From: JAPHTQ01 sp050295975
GTDB taxonomy: Bacteria > Pseudomonadota > Gammaproteobacteria > Thiohalomonadales > Thiohalomonadaceae
NCBI GenBank assembly: GCA_050295975.1
Contig: JBNKQR010000007.1
Coordinates: forward strand, 7,277-71,276
Length of the DNA stretch: 64,000 bases
Direction of reading: 5' to 3'
This document shows, one piece after another, positions 1-8,736 of the stretch. Positions within the stretch are counted from its first letter, which is position 1; every line of letters starts with the position of its first letter. Below the pieces are notes generated by a model that had not been told where the DNA came from, did no database searches, and was given only the letters and a program-made list of their open reading frames with translations. A program made the translations under genes and the position numbers.

Positions 1-613
1 TAAAGGCCCCTTTCTCGTAACCGAACAGGGTTGCCTCCAGCATGTTCTCCGGGATCGCGGCACAGTTAATCGCTACAAAAGGACCGTCGGCACGAGGGGA
101 GTGGTTGTGGATATAGCGGGCAAAGACCTCCTTACCGCTACCGCTCTCGCCGCTCAGCATCACTGTGGCATCGCTCTGCGCCACCCGTTGCGCCAGACGT
201 AGCAGCTCAATACTGGCCGGGTCTTCGGCCAACGGTGCGGTGTCGTCACTTTCAGTCAATGCATAGCGGACCACCGCATTGACCAGCACGTCGGCCTCGA
301 ATGGTTTCATCAGGTAATCGACCGCACCATCACGCATCGCCTGCACCGCCTTTTCGACCGAGGCGTAGGCGGTCATCAACAACACCGGAAGCTCGGGATA
401 AAGATCGCGTACCTTGCACAACAGGGCATGACCATCCATCCCCTGCATGTGAATGTCACTCACCAACAGGTGGAACTCGTCCTGTTGCAGAAGTGTGAGT
501 GCCACCGCACCGCGGTCGGCATGCTGTGCGATGAAGCCCGATGACTCAAGAGTATCCAGCAGCGCCTCAGCCAGGGCTGCATCATCCTCGACAATCAAAA
601 TTCGCTGTTGCAT
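1..613 (-). CDS. flrC: FlrC/FleR flagellar sigma54 response regulator, 3' part outside window
   Basis: NtrC-type response regulator that, once phosphorylated by FlrB, activates sigma54-dependent hook and basal-body genes. The ATG is at 611-613 and the frame runs off the left edge after about 204 residues. Visible are a receiver domain (acidic pair D10/D11, phospho-acceptor D53 in VSDIHM, K103 in YLMKPF), then the AAA+ Walker A (GESGSGKE) and the start of the sigma54-contact loop (GAF, with the T at the edge). Walker B and the DNA-binding helix-turn-helix lie outside. It starts 5 bp after the flrB stop, so the two are surely co-transcribed from the sigma54 site before flrB. The order flrA-flrB-flrC matches Vibrio and Pseudomonas (fleQ-fleS-fleR). 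Confidence 0.93.
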   Translation of the reverse strand, partial: MQQRILIVEDDAALAEALLDTLESSGFIAQHADRGAVALTLLQQDEFHLLVSDIHMQGMDGHALLCKVRDLYPELPVLLMTAYASVEKAVQAMRDGAVDYLMKPFEADVLVNAVVRYALTESDDTAPLAEDPASIELLRLAQRVAQSDATVMLSGESGSGKEVFARYIHNHSPRADGPFVAINCAAIPENMLEATLFGYEKGAF

Positions 614-618
614 AAACT

Positions 619-1776
619 CTACCCCTGTACCGCCGCCACTTTGTCGGCAGAGGAAAAATCTGAGGCCACAGGAAAGCGTAGGGTGAAACGTGTGCCCTCC
701 CCTGCCGAAGAATCAACCTGAATCTCGCCACCCATCGATTGCACCACTGCTCGCACCACGGCCAGACCAAGTCCGGAGCCACCGGAACGACCAGAGACAA
801 AGGGTTCGAAAATTCGCTGTTGTTGATCAACAGCGATACCGGGACCATCGTCGGCAACGACCAGTTCATACCAGGCGTTGCTTGCGGATGATTTCAGGTG
901 AATGGTTTTTGCCCCCGATTCGAGAGCATTGTTGAGCAGATTTCCCAGAGCGCTTTTGAGCAGTACCCGATTACCCAGAATCATCCGCTTTTCACTGGTG
1001 GTCTCTACATGACACACAGCACCATGGATATCGCACTGCTCGCGTGCCTCGTCGGCCAGTAGACCAAGGAGTTCTCCCGCGACCAGCAGTTCGCGCTCAC
1101 CGCGCCCGTCTCGGGCAAACAGCAGCATGTCGTCGATCAGTTTTTCCAGCCCCTTAAGGCTCTCCATTGCCCGGGCAACGAAGCGCTCACGCTTCTCTGG
1201 CGCCAGACGGGAGGATTGCATCTGCGATACGTAGAGCATGGCTGAGGCCAGCGGGGTACGTATCTGATGAGCCAGACTGGCCGCCATACGACCCATGTCG
1301 GCAAGACGGCGCGTATGTTCCAGACGAGAGCGGAGCTGATGGGTGTCGGTGACATCCTGCAACATCAGCACCTGCCCCGGCTCGCTGCCGAGAGGGCGGG
1401 TGGAGAGGGTTACCAGGCGACCACTGCGAAGTTGCAGGGCATCGCTAACCGGTGCCTGCAAGGTGAAGAGCTCACGGATCAATTCGCGCCAGAGTCGACC
1501 GCGCAGTGGCAATTGCAATAACTCCTCTGCGGCGGGATTACACTCGACCACCTGACCGCTGCCATCCAGTACCAGCACTGCCGCCGGCAGTGCATTCATC
1601 AACGAGTGCAGGCGCTCGGCGAGACGCAGCTTCTCCTCTTCGGCGCTGTTGCGCTGGCGGCGGGTCTCTGCCAGCACGGCATTGATCCAGACCGCCTCAC
1701 GTGCGCTATCAGCGACTAGCGGTTGCCCGTCGTGGAGGGGGAATGTCGGTTTGTCGAAGGATAGCGGCTGATTCAT
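619..1776 (-). CDS. flrB: FlrB/FleS flagellar sensor histidine kinase
   Basis: Soluble histidine kinase, partner of FlrC. No transmembrane segment is present. Residues about 50-140 form a PAS-like domain, the HisKA box carries H170 (SLAHQIRTPL), and the ATPase domain shows the N box (LLNNALES), DDGPGIA and GGSGLGLAVV. An in-frame TTG upstream at 1815 would lengthen the protein by 13 residues, but it lies inside the sigma54 -12 element, so it would not be transcribed. The ATG at 1776 has GGAG about 9 nt upstream and is preferred. Length 385 aa, normal for the family. The signal sensed by FleS/FlrB kinases is not evident from sequence. Confidence 0.92.
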   Translation of the reverse strand: MNQPLSFDKPTFPLHDGQPLVADSAREAVWINAVLAETRRQRNSAEEEKLRLAERLHSLMNALPAAVLVLDGSGQVVECNPAAEELLQLPLRGRLWRELIRELFTLQAPVSDALQLRSGRLVTLSTRPLGSEPGQVLMLQDVTDTHQLRSRLEHTRRLADMGRMAASLAHQIRTPLASAMLYVSQMQSSRLAPEKRERFVARAMESLKGLEKLIDDMLLFARDGRGERELLVAGELLGLLADEAREQCDIHGAVCHVETTSEKRMILGNRVLLKSALGNLLNNALESGAKTIHLKSSASNAWYELVVADDGPGIAVDQQQRIFEPFVSGRSGGSGLGLAVVRAVVQSMGGEIQVDSSAGEGTRFTLRFPVASDFSSADKVAAVQG

Positions 1777-1810
1777 CGCATCGGCTCCAAAGTATCTTGG
1801 AGTGATGCGA

Positions 1811-1826
1811 TGCAAACAGTGTGCCT
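1811..1826 (-). promoter_or_regulatory. sigma54 promoter of flrBC
   Basis: Read on the minus strand the site is AGGCACACTGTTTGCA, with the invariant GG (-24) and GC (-12) at correct spacing (consensus TGGCACG-N4-TTGCW). Transcription would start near 1799, just before the flrB ATG at 1776. This fits activation of fleSR/flrBC by FleQ/FlrA in other polar flagellates. Confidence 0.8.
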
Positions 1827-1893
1827 GTTATTTTCAGCCTTTTATTTCAAAGGGTTACAAAACAATAACGATACTGCGGTCAAAATGTTGACG

Positions 1894-3303
1894 TCAATCG
1901 ATGCGCTGCATCTCGTACTTGCGCATCTTCTCCACCAGAGTGGTACGACGTAGATTGAGCAGCTTTGCCGCCTGCGCTACCACGCCATCGGCCGCATCCA
2001 GTGCCTGCTGGATCAGGTCGCTCTCCAGGTTGGAGAGGTAGTCCTTCAGGTCCACCCCTTCCGGCGGCAGGCTTGAGATCGAAACCCCCATGTTGCTGTC
2101 GTCGATGCTACGGATATCCGGTGGTGACGGTAGTGGAATGCTGCTATCGGTCTCACTCCCCTCCGTCTGGTATTTCTCCGGCAGATCGCTCACATCGACA
2201 ATGCCCTGCGGGAACAGGATCACCAGCCGCTCCATCAGATTGGAGAGTTCACGTACATTACCCGCCCACGGATAGCGGGAGAGGGATGTTAATGCCGCAG
2301 CAGTAAGGCGAACCGTTCCTCGGCCCTCACGTTCGAGGCGGGCAATCAGCTCAAGCGCCAGGCTGGGGATGTCTTCGGGACGTTCACGGAGTGCGGGGAG
2401 TTCAATCGGGAATACATTGAGGCGGTAGAAGAGGTCTTCGCGGAATTCACCATTGGCAATCTGCTCTTCCAGATTGCGGTGGGTGGCAGCAATGACTCGT
2501 ACGTTGCACTGTTGAGAGGTGTTACTGCCGACCCGCTCGAAGCTACGCTCCTGCAGCACCCGTAGCAATTTGACCTGCATAGGCATCGGCATGTCGCCTA
2601 TTTCGTCGAGGAACAGCGTTCCTCCTTCGGCTATCTCGAAGCGTCCCTGTCGTGCCGTCAACGCACCAGTAAAGGCGCCTTTGACATGTCCGAACAGCTC
2701 GCTCTCTAACAATTCACCGGGTATCGCACCGCAGTTAACCGGCACGAAAGGGCCATCACGACGCGACGAAAGATGGTGCAGACTCTTGGCCACTACCTCC
2801 TTACCGGTACCCGATTCACCAAGGATGAGAACACTGGCCTCGGAATCGGCGACCTGCTCAATGAGGTGGCGCACTTCACGCATGGGGGAACTCTGCCCAA
2901 CCAGCAGGCGCACCAGCGTCTCGTTGGCCGAGTTATGACTACAGCGCTCATGAAGGATTTCTATGCGATGGAGACAGGTAAGTAGCTTGACATACCCGAA
3001 GGGAGATTCCAGACGGGCGAATGCCCCTTCTGGTAGATCTTCGTCTCCCCGCCCCTCGTCCGAGATCAGGATCAGGGTCGCTTTGGGGAAAGCTTCGATA
3101 AGACTTTCGCGTTCCTGATCGAACGCCTTGCCTGCCTGGCGCTCGTCCAGAAAAACAGCACTGATCATAAAGGGATCGATATCCTTCCAACCGTCGTAAC
3201 CGCTATGGTGCGATCTGTGACCTGTCAGAAAATCCAGAATAGCAACCAGGTCGGCCGCGGCCTCGCCTCGATTGCTGACTACGAGAAACGGTGTATCACC
3301 CAT
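1894..3303 (-). CDS. fleQ: FleQ/FlrA master flagellar sigma54 activator
   Basis: Top-level regulator of polar flagellation, an enhancer-binding protein; in Pseudomonas it also binds c-di-GMP and controls exopolysaccharide genes. The 469-aa protein has an N-terminal receiver-like FleQ domain (1-115), a AAA+ domain with Walker A GESGTGKE (162-169), the sigma54-contact loop GAFTGA (209-214) and Walker B (LFLDEIGD), then a C-terminal Fis-type HTH (AAKLLNLRRTTLVEKMRKY). It is monocistronic and lies upstream of flrBC with a 117-bp gap. Three PilZ proteins elsewhere in the window support c-di-GMP input, but nucleotide binding by this protein is inferred from the family. Confidence 0.93.
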   Translation of the reverse strand: MGDTPFLVVSNRGEAAADLVAILDFLTGHRSHHSGYDGWKDIDPFMISAVFLDERQAGKAFDQERESLIEAFPKATLILISDEGRGDEDLPEGAFARLESPFGYVKLLTCLHRIEILHERCSHNSANETLVRLLVGQSSPMREVRHLIEQVADSEASVLILGESGTGKEVVAKSLHHLSSRRDGPFVPVNCGAIPGELLESELFGHVKGAFTGALTARQGRFEIAEGGTLFLDEIGDMPMPMQVKLLRVLQERSFERVGSNTSQQCNVRVIAATHRNLEEQIANGEFREDLFYRLNVFPIELPALRERPEDIPSLALELIARLEREGRGTVRLTAAALTSLSRYPWAGNVRELSNLMERLVILFPQGIVDVSDLPEKYQTEGSETDSSIPLPSPPDIRSIDDSNMGVSISSLPPEGVDLKDYLSNLESDLIQQALDAADGVVAQAAKLLNLRRTTLVEKMRKYEMQRID

Positions 3304-3362
3304 TTTTTTTCTTGCCCGTAAGTGTGGTCAACCCTACACAGGCTAGCACGCTATGCTCACAT

Positions 3363-3376
3363 GTCAAAAAATTGGT
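3363..3376. promoter_or_regulatory. candidate FleQ box upstream of fleQ
   Basis: GTCAAAAAATTGGT matches 11 of 14 positions of the Pseudomonas FleQ box (GTCANTAAATTGAC, recalled from memory). It lies 60 bp upstream of the fleQ ATG. A TTGACA hexamer on the minus strand (3407-3412) further upstream could be the -35 of a sigma70 promoter with a poor -10. A short inverted repeat GTTATT/AATAAC lies at 3419-3435. Autoregulation is an inference only. Confidence 0.35.
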
Positions 3377-3546
3377 ACTCCATCACAGTAATTTTACATT
3401 AAGGGTTGTCAAAAACCCGTTATTAGGCCAATAACCATTTGATTTATGTAGTATTTTAACCACTTTTTAGATGCGGTTATTGGTTGCGAAAATAGAGTAT
3501 GAGGAACCCTGAGCCTGACGTTACGGAGGAATTCGAGAGGGGAAAA

Positions 3547-3870
3547 TTAGTCGCGATGGTGGGAGGTTGTGTAGGCGCGAGAAGCCCGTTGGCGTTTGTT
3601 AAGCGTCTCCTGCTCCTGCGAGATGACGCCGTGTGCACTTGTTGCCAGTGTAGTGATCTCCGCATCAATTCGGGAGATGGTATGGATGCCGTGCTCTACA
3701 GTCGCGGCATCATCCGGTGACACGGGTGTAGCAAAGAACTTCTCCAGCTCTGCCTGCCGCTCGCAGGCCATGCTATCTAGAGTATCCCACTCTCCATCCC
3801 TGGCGTGCTGTAGCATCCTGGTAGAAAAGTCGAGCAGCTGCTGCCACTCTGCCTGTCGGCTTGCGCCCAT
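3547..3870 (-). CDS. fliT: FliT-like flagellar export chaperone
   Basis: Short, charged, helical protein of 107 aa directly downstream of fliS, the standard position of fliT, whose product chaperones the cap protein FliD and in enterics binds FlhDC. Sequence identity within FliT is low, so the call rests on position, size and helical character (KQ/E-rich, no hydrophobic segment). The ATG at 3870 lies 16 bp after the fliS stop. A TTG at 3897 would give 116 aa and overlap fliS; neither start has a strong ribosome-binding site. The C-terminus (YTTSHHRD) is unusually polar. Confidence 0.68.
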   Translation of the reverse strand: MGASRQAEWQQLLDFSTRMLQHARDGEWDTLDSMACERQAELEKFFATPVSPDDAATVEHGIHTISRIDAEITTLATSAHGVISQEQETLNKRQRASRAYTTSHHRD

Positions 3871-3886
3871 ACCACTACTACCGCGT

Positions 3887-4321
3887 TCAGGCGCCAACCT
3901 GCAGGCAACCTGAGGTCACCTCACGGTCTGCATCGGCGGTCGGTCGGGCCGGGGCGATCTCCATCCAGCCACTGAGCAGGGTTTTCATCAGTGAGGAGAC
4001 TTCTTCCAGTACTTTGGCATCGTCGTTAACGTTAGCCTTGAGTAACTGCTCTTCCATGAAGCCGTAAAGGTCATCGAGATTGGTCGCAATTTCACCGCCC
4101 TTCTCCTTATCCAGGCTCATACGCAAGCCATCGAGAATGGAGATGGCCCAGCTGATCTGCTGCGCCTTTTCAGCACGGTTACCCTGTTGCAAATAACCTC
4201 TGGCTGCAGAGACTTTCTCAATCACGCCCTGCATCAGCATTACGATAAGGCGATGGGGATCGGCACCGGATACTGCCTGGTCTGCCTTCATCTTCTGGTA
4301 GTGCTGCAGAGGATTATTCAT
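3887..4321 (-). CDS. fliS: FliS flagellin export chaperone
   Basis: Cytosolic chaperone that binds the C-terminal D0 segment of flagellin and holds it unfolded for export. The family signature is clear: an N-terminal Y (HYQKMK), then DPHRLIVMLMQGVIEKVSAARG and the ISILDGLRMSLD helix. At 144 aa it is slightly longer than E. coli FliS (136 aa), with an extra polar tail rich in A, P and D. It lies between fliD and fliT in the usual order. The gap to the fliD stop (4322-4433) holds no obvious promoter, so it is probably transcribed with fliD. Confidence 0.93.
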   Translation of the reverse strand: MNNPLQHYQKMKADQAVSGADPHRLIVMLMQGVIEKVSAARGYLQQGNRAEKAQQISWAISILDGLRMSLDKEKGGEIATNLDDLYGFMEEQLLKANVNDDAKVLEEVSSLMKTLLSGWMEIAPARPTADADREVTSGCLQVGA

Positions 4322-4433
4322 CGCGTGCCTTCCTTCGTATAAATGTAGTTGTTGTGACTCGCTGTAGCGAATCGGTGTCGTATTGTCATACCCTCTGTAT
4401 CGTCCGCTGACACCAGGACTTAACCTTCACACT

Positions 4434-6464
4434 CTATTTCGAAGTCGAGTAGGTAGCGCCCGGCAATGCTGCCAATTGTGATGTCAGGTAGGTGCTGGTG
4501 GACTGCAACTGTCCTAACAGGGTATCCATGGCGGTAAATTGTGTGGTGTAACGCTGCTGGATCATCGCCAGTCGACGCGCTAGCCGATCACGTTGTTCAT
4601 TAATGTCATCAATACGATTGTTCAACCCCTCGGTGCGGGAATCTATAACGCTATTGCTACTCAGGTAGGTATCCAGCATGGTGTTGAGTTGATCCGCGAT
4701 ACCACGACTAAACACCACATTGCCACGGCTACCTGTGGTGGTACCCAGGATCTGGAGTTGAATACCTGCAGCATCACCATTACCGGTCAGAGTCTGCCCA
4801 CTACCGGTTGCAGTAACCCCACCGATAGTACCTGCCACATCGAGTCCATCGGTTCCAGTGGCAACTGAAAATCCCAAACTTGTGGTGGTATTGGTATCGA
4901 TGGTCATGATCTCGATAGTCGAGTCACTACCGTAGGTAGTGGACGAAATCTCGAAGTGGTCGGTGACATAGCTAACCGTCACACTGACCCCGGCACTCTT
5001 CAGGTTGGTGTCACCATTGATTCGGCTCTGCATCTCCAGTGCCAGCTCAGCGCCGCTGGCATAGCTTTGCTGGGTCAGCGCGATACTGGCGGATTGAGTG
5101 CCATCTACCTTCAGTACAAAGGTGTCATTGTTGGCATCGATCGTCAGGGGAAAACCGGAGGTAGCGGCGCCAGCTATCGTTGCCTGAGTTGCCACACGGC
5201 TGATGTTTATCGCATAGTCGCCGATGGTCGATTGTGAACTGGAACCGAGATAGCTGATCAGTGAATCGTCGGTGGTACCAATAGCAGAGAAGAGCTTACT
5301 AACCACCGAGGAATCATCGCTCAAGGCATTACTCAGTTTGGTGGTATCCAGAGCCAGCTTTCCGTCTGCCTGGGTGGTGATGCCGAGATTCACCAGTGAG
5401 GTGTAATTGCCGGTCAAACCACTCACCGCGCTGGAGAGCAGGCCACGCACATGGCTGGTCACACCACGGGCGATGGAATCGCCCAGCAATATCCCCGCTG
5501 AGCCACTACTGGCATCGTAACGGGTCAAATTGTTGATGGTGTCCATCATCTCGTTGTAACTGGTGACAAACGACTGGACCTTGCTGGTGATCCCACTGGT
5601 ATCACGAGCCACTGAAACGCTGACTGGTGTACCTGAGGTCACGTCCTTCAGATTGAGGGTAACCCCTTCTATCGCGTCAGTAATCTGGTTGGTGCTACTG
5701 GTGATCGACAAACCATTGATACTAAAGCTGGCGTCCACGGCGGTAACCGTCTCGGTCATATTTTTGCCGCTGCCTGCAACGGTGGTTGGATCGTAGGCCA
5801 GTTGCGACAGCCCTGCATCATCGGTATTGCTGACGTCGGTGGAATCGCTGACTGTCACCTTAAGGCTGTTAGCCGCGCCTGAATCATTAGACTGGAACAC
5901 AAGGCGATAGCCACTACCATCGTTGATGATGCTGGCAGAAACGCCGATATCGGCATTGTTTACCGCATCACGGATACCGACCAGGCTATTGTCGCCGGAG
6001 GCGATATCCACCACCTGGATAGCCTTGTCTCCATTTGCTGTAAAGGTGTTGCCACCACTGTCGTAGGTACCAAACTGGAAAGTCAGGCTACCGGTACCCA
6101 CGGTACTGCTTGTTTCGGTAAAAGCTTTGGAGGCAATCGACTGCGCCGCCGCCAACGTGGTGACGTCAATACTGTAGTTGCCGGTGATTGCACTGCTGGA
6201 AGTACTAACACTGACCACGTTGCTATCCGAGCTGGTGGCCTTAAACCCCTGAAACGCACTGGCGTCTGCCAGGCCTGAAACAGTGGTTTGAAAACTGGAG
6301 AGTGCTGATTTAAGCAGGCCGTAGGCCGAAAGTTTTGCCTGTACAGTTGCTTCTTTGTTATTGAGTCGGTTTTCGACGGGCGCGCGTTCTGCCGTGACCA
6401 GTTGGTCAACAAGTGATGTGATATCTAATCCGGAACCAATTCCGGAAACGCTAATGCCTGCCAT
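4434..6464 (-). CDS. fliD: FliD filament cap protein (HAP2)
   Basis: Secreted protein that forms the pentameric cap under which flagellin subunits assemble; in some species it is also an adhesin. The 676-aa protein is Ser/Thr/Asp-rich, lacks Cys, and has the FliD N-terminal signature (ISVSGIGSGLDITSLVDQLV) and the C-terminal coiled D0 half (RIDDINEQRDRLARRLAMIQQRYTTQF region). The central 250-550 region is variable and probably surface exposed. It is longer than enteric FliD (about 470 aa). It has its own sigma54 promoter at 6597-6612 and a 120-nt leader with two hairpins. Confidence 0.94.
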   Translation of the reverse strand: MAGISVSGIGSGLDITSLVDQLVTAERAPVENRLNNKEATVQAKLSAYGLLKSALSSFQTTVSGLADASAFQGFKATSSDSNVVSVSTSSSAITGNYSIDVTTLAAAQSIASKAFTETSSTVGTGSLTFQFGTYDSGGNTFTANGDKAIQVVDIASGDNSLVGIRDAVNNADIGVSASIINDGSGYRLVFQSNDSGAANSLKVTVSDSTDVSNTDDAGLSQLAYDPTTVAGSGKNMTETVTAVDASFSINGLSITSSTNQITDAIEGVTLNLKDVTSGTPVSVSVARDTSGITSKVQSFVTSYNEMMDTINNLTRYDASSGSAGILLGDSIARGVTSHVRGLLSSAVSGLTGNYTSLVNLGITTQADGKLALDTTKLSNALSDDSSVVSKLFSAIGTTDDSLISYLGSSSQSTIGDYAINISRVATQATIAGAATSGFPLTIDANNDTFVLKVDGTQSASIALTQQSYASGAELALEMQSRINGDTNLKSAGVSVTVSYVTDHFEISSTTYGSDSTIEIMTIDTNTTTSLGFSVATGTDGLDVAGTIGGVTATGSGQTLTGNGDAAGIQLQILGTTTGSRGNVVFSRGIADQLNTMLDTYLSSNSVIDSRTEGLNNRIDDINEQRDRLARRLAMIQQRYTTQFTAMDTLLGQLQSTSTYLTSQLAALPGATYSTSK

Positions 6465-6510
6465 AAGAAACCTCGAAACCTTTGTGATTGTTTCAGGGTA
6501 GTCGATAACC

Positions 6511-6558
6511 TGCCGTCTTACTCAATATGACGGCAAAGACCCATGAGATGCATGGGTC
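6511..6558 (-). promoter_or_regulatory. two stem-loops in the fliD leader
   Basis: In the predicted fliD 5' UTR are two adjacent inverted repeats: GACCCATG/CATGGGTC (6538-6545 with 6551-6558, 5-nt loop) and TGCCGTC/GACGGCA (6511-6517 with 6529-6535, 11-nt loop). Neither is followed by a U run on the minus strand, so they look like leader structures rather than terminators. Confidence 0.5.
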
Positions 6559-6596
6559 AGGATATTGACACCAGTCCTGCTATACAGCTAAAAACT

Positions 6597-6612
6597 TGCA
6601 AGACTGGTGCCA
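6597..6612 (-). promoter_or_regulatory. sigma54 promoter of fliD(ST)
   Basis: On the minus strand the site reads TGGCACCAGTCTTGCA, a near-perfect sigma54 element (GG and GC correctly spaced). It sits 4 bp after the flaG stop and predicts a start near 6585, giving fliD transcription independent of flaG and fliC. Confidence 0.85.
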
Positions 6613-6616
6613 CATA

Positions 6617-7051
6617 TCAGGCCTTCTCTTTCAGAAACAGCCCTTGCTCACCTTCGCCCATACTCTTCAGATGTCTGGCCAGGGCCAGGACATCTTCGGA
6701 GGGGATCTGGCGAATGACCTCGTCAGTCTGACTGTCAACAACACGGATAATGGTGTGCCCACTGGTGTCGTCAACATCGAACTGCAGGTTACGCTGTACT
6801 GTCTGCACGTAACCATTGAGGTCTTGCAGTGCCTGCTCCAGATTGGCTGAAGCGGATGCTCCACTGGTGCCGCCGTTATTGCTGTTGGCGGCGCCAGTTC
6901 CATTCCCGCTCCCACTGTCTTGTGCATTTACTAATTTGACAGGAGAGCTGGCGGCAGCCGCAGCCGTAGCAGATTCTGACTGGTGAGCAGGAGCTGCAGA
7001 CGGCGAACGCCTGGCCCCTAGTACAACGGTGTTATTTAATTCCGTTTCCAT
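6617..7051 (-). CDS. flaG: FlaG-family protein
   Basis: FlaG proteins lie between flagellin and fliD in many polar flagellates and influence filament length; the mechanism is not settled. The 144-aa product has a low-complexity N-terminal half (Ala/Ser/Gly/Asn-rich, about 1-70) and the conserved C-terminal FlaG domain (LNGYVQTVQRNLQFDVDD ... IIRVVDSQTDEVIRQIP). GTG at 7060, ATG at 7057 and ATG at 7051 are possible starts; ATG 7051 has AGG 8 nt upstream and is chosen. It lies 74 bp downstream of the fliC stop. Confidence 0.9.
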   Translation of the reverse strand: METELNNTVVLGARRSPSAAPAHQSESATAAAAASSPVKLVNAQDSGSGNGTGAANSNNGGTSGASASANLEQALQDLNGYVQTVQRNLQFDVDDTSGHTIIRVVDSQTDEVIRQIPSEDVLALARHLKSMGEGEQGLFLKEKA

Positions 7052-7083
7052 TGTCATCACCTAATCACCTAATGAGGAGAGCC

Positions 7084-7099
7084 TGGGACTTACGTCCCA
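7084..7099 (-). promoter_or_regulatory. hairpin between fliC and flaG
   Basis: On the minus strand, TGGGAC-GTAA-GTCCCA forms a stem with a GNRA-type tetraloop 26 nt after the fliC stop. There is no U tract, so it is more likely an mRNA 3'-end stabiliser or partial attenuator that lowers flaG expression relative to fliC than a full terminator. Confidence 0.4.
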
Positions 7100-7125
7100 A
7101 GCTTCCTGTTAGTGCCACGGTTGCT

Positions 7126-8499
7126 TTACTGCAGCAGCGCAAGAACGCTCTGCGGCTGGGCATTGGCCTGAGCCAACATCGCGATACCGGCCTGTTGCAG
7201 GATCTGCACACGGGTCAGGTCAGCCGTCTCCTTGGCGAAGTCGGTGTCACGGATACGTGACCGCGCAGAGGTCATGTTCTCTGCGGTAACTTCGAGGTTG
7301 GAGATGGTGGACTCGAAACGGGTCTGTACCGCACCCAGTTCGGAACGCAGCCCGCTCACCTGTTGCAGGGCGAAGTCGAGTACCAGCAGAGAATCATTGG
7401 CAGTGGTCCCGGTCAGTACGTCCACACCGTTAAGGGTGTGGTCGACCGCCGCGATAGCGCCAAGACCCAATGCAGCGACATCGGTACCACCAACAGTGAT
7501 GGTGGAGCCTACGTCGGTTGCCAGGATGATACCGCGGTTAAATGTTTCACCAGCAGCACCACTACTGATAACAGCATTCGCATCGGCCCCCACCACGATA
7601 TCGGCATCACTGGTCAGGGTCAGAGTACCGCCCGCACCAGTACCGACAACGGTAGCAGTCACACCGGTCTGGGTGGTGAAGTTATTGAGCTGAGCAGCAA
7701 CTGCAGTAGAAGTAGCAGTGGTGGCTAGAGCGAAATCAATGGTAACGCCGTTGATGGTGGCTGTAGCGGTGTTAGTACCGGTTAGTGCGACGGTAGTCAG
7801 GTTAGCCGTGGTGATGGTGGTATCACGTAGCGCCTGAACATTGTGGTTGGCGTAGCCGTTGTTAATCGCAGAGACTACATCGCTCACGGTGCTCGCAGCA
7901 GTCAGGTCGACCGCAATACCGTTGAGGGTGATGTCGGTCATTGCGGTAATGGCACTGGACAGGATCGCCGTACCAGTATCATAAGCTGCACCCAGTGAGG
8001 CACCACGACTGTCCACCCCGGTGACCGTGATGGTCTGGTTCTGGTTAGCACCGACCTGGAAGGTCAGATTGCTCAGAGAACCGTCAAGGATGTTCTGACC
8101 GTTGAACTGAGTCGAGCTGGAGACTCGATTGACCTCAGAGATCAGCTGACTTACCTCATTGTTCAACGCCGTGCGGTCTGAAGATGAGTTGGTATCGTTG
8201 ATGGACTGTACCGCCAGTTCGCGGATACGTTGCAGGTTGCCACCGACGGTGCTCAACGCACCCTCTGCGGTCTGGGCGAAAGAAACGCCGTCGTTAGCGT
8301 TACGAATCGCCTGGTTCAAACCACGAATCTGAGTAGTGAATCGCTCGGAAATCGCCAGACCAGCCGCGTCGTCCTTGGCGCTGTTGATGCGCAGACCGGA
8401 GGAGAGTCGCTGCATGGAGACTGCCATGTTGGACTGGTTCCGGTTCAGGTTGCGCTGGGCCGTCAGCGACAGAATATTTGTGTTGATAATCTGGGCCAT
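7126..8499 (-). CDS. fliC: Flagellin
   Basis: Filament subunit of 457 aa. Conserved D0/D1 ends are present: N-terminal MAQIINTNILSLTAQRNL with SSGLRINSAKDDAAGLAISER, and C-terminal RSRIRDTDFAKETADLTRVQ ending QPQSVLALLQ. The middle (about 170-370) is Thr/Ala/Val-rich, variable, and the likely exposed D2/D3 region. The start is ATG 8499 with GGAGAGGAG upstream; longer readings into the leader are not supported. Only one flagellin gene is seen. Its sigma28 promoter and a strong 5' leader hairpin are visible. The adjacent divergent TPR-sulfotransferase is a candidate modifier of this protein. Confidence 0.97.
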   Translation of the reverse strand: MAQIINTNILSLTAQRNLNRNQSNMAVSMQRLSSGLRINSAKDDAAGLAISERFTTQIRGLNQAIRNANDGVSFAQTAEGALSTVGGNLQRIRELAVQSINDTNSSSDRTALNNEVSQLISEVNRVSSSTQFNGQNILDGSLSNLTFQVGANQNQTITVTGVDSRGASLGAAYDTGTAILSSAITAMTDITLNGIAVDLTAASTVSDVVSAINNGYANHNVQALRDTTITTANLTTVALTGTNTATATINGVTIDFALATTATSTAVAAQLNNFTTQTGVTATVVGTGAGGTLTLTSDADIVVGADANAVISSGAAGETFNRGIILATDVGSTITVGGTDVAALGLGAIAAVDHTLNGVDVLTGTTANDSLLVLDFALQQVSGLRSELGAVQTRFESTISNLEVTAENMTSARSRIRDTDFAKETADLTRVQILQQAGIAMLAQANAQPQSVLALLQ

Positions 8500-8554
8500 C
8501 TTACTTCTCCTCTCCCGAAGCACTCGAGGTGCCGCGAGAAATGGTTTTAACTTT

Positions 8555-8587
8555 GGCGGATATATCCTGAAAAGGATATTCACCGCC
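8555..8587 (-). promoter_or_regulatory. 5'-terminal stem-loop of fliC mRNA
   Basis: GGCGG-TGA-ATATCC-TTTTCA-GGATAT-AT-CCGCC (minus strand) folds into a two-part helix beginning within a few nucleotides of the start predicted from the sigma28 -10 box. A stem at the extreme 5' end would protect the message from 5'-dependent decay. Confidence 0.55.
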
Positions 8588-8598
8588 TCCGGTCAAGA

Positions 8599-8625
8599 GT
8601 ATCGGCCCATATTGGAAAAACTTTA
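8599..8625 (-). promoter_or_regulatory. sigma28 (FliA) promoter of fliC
   Basis: On the minus strand TAAA, a 15-nt spacer and GCCGATAC are found (consensus TAAA-N15-GCCGATAA). -35 is 8622-8625 and -10 is 8599-8606. The start is expected near 8590, giving a leader of about 90 nt before the fliC ATG. Confidence 0.88.
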
Positions 8626-8736
8626 CCCCTGTGGAAACAAAAATCAGCAATATAAATTATTCTTTAATTTCAAACTGTTACACAACCATATTCGCTCCCT
8701 AATTCCATGAAACATATCTCGTCACTGAGCCACCTG

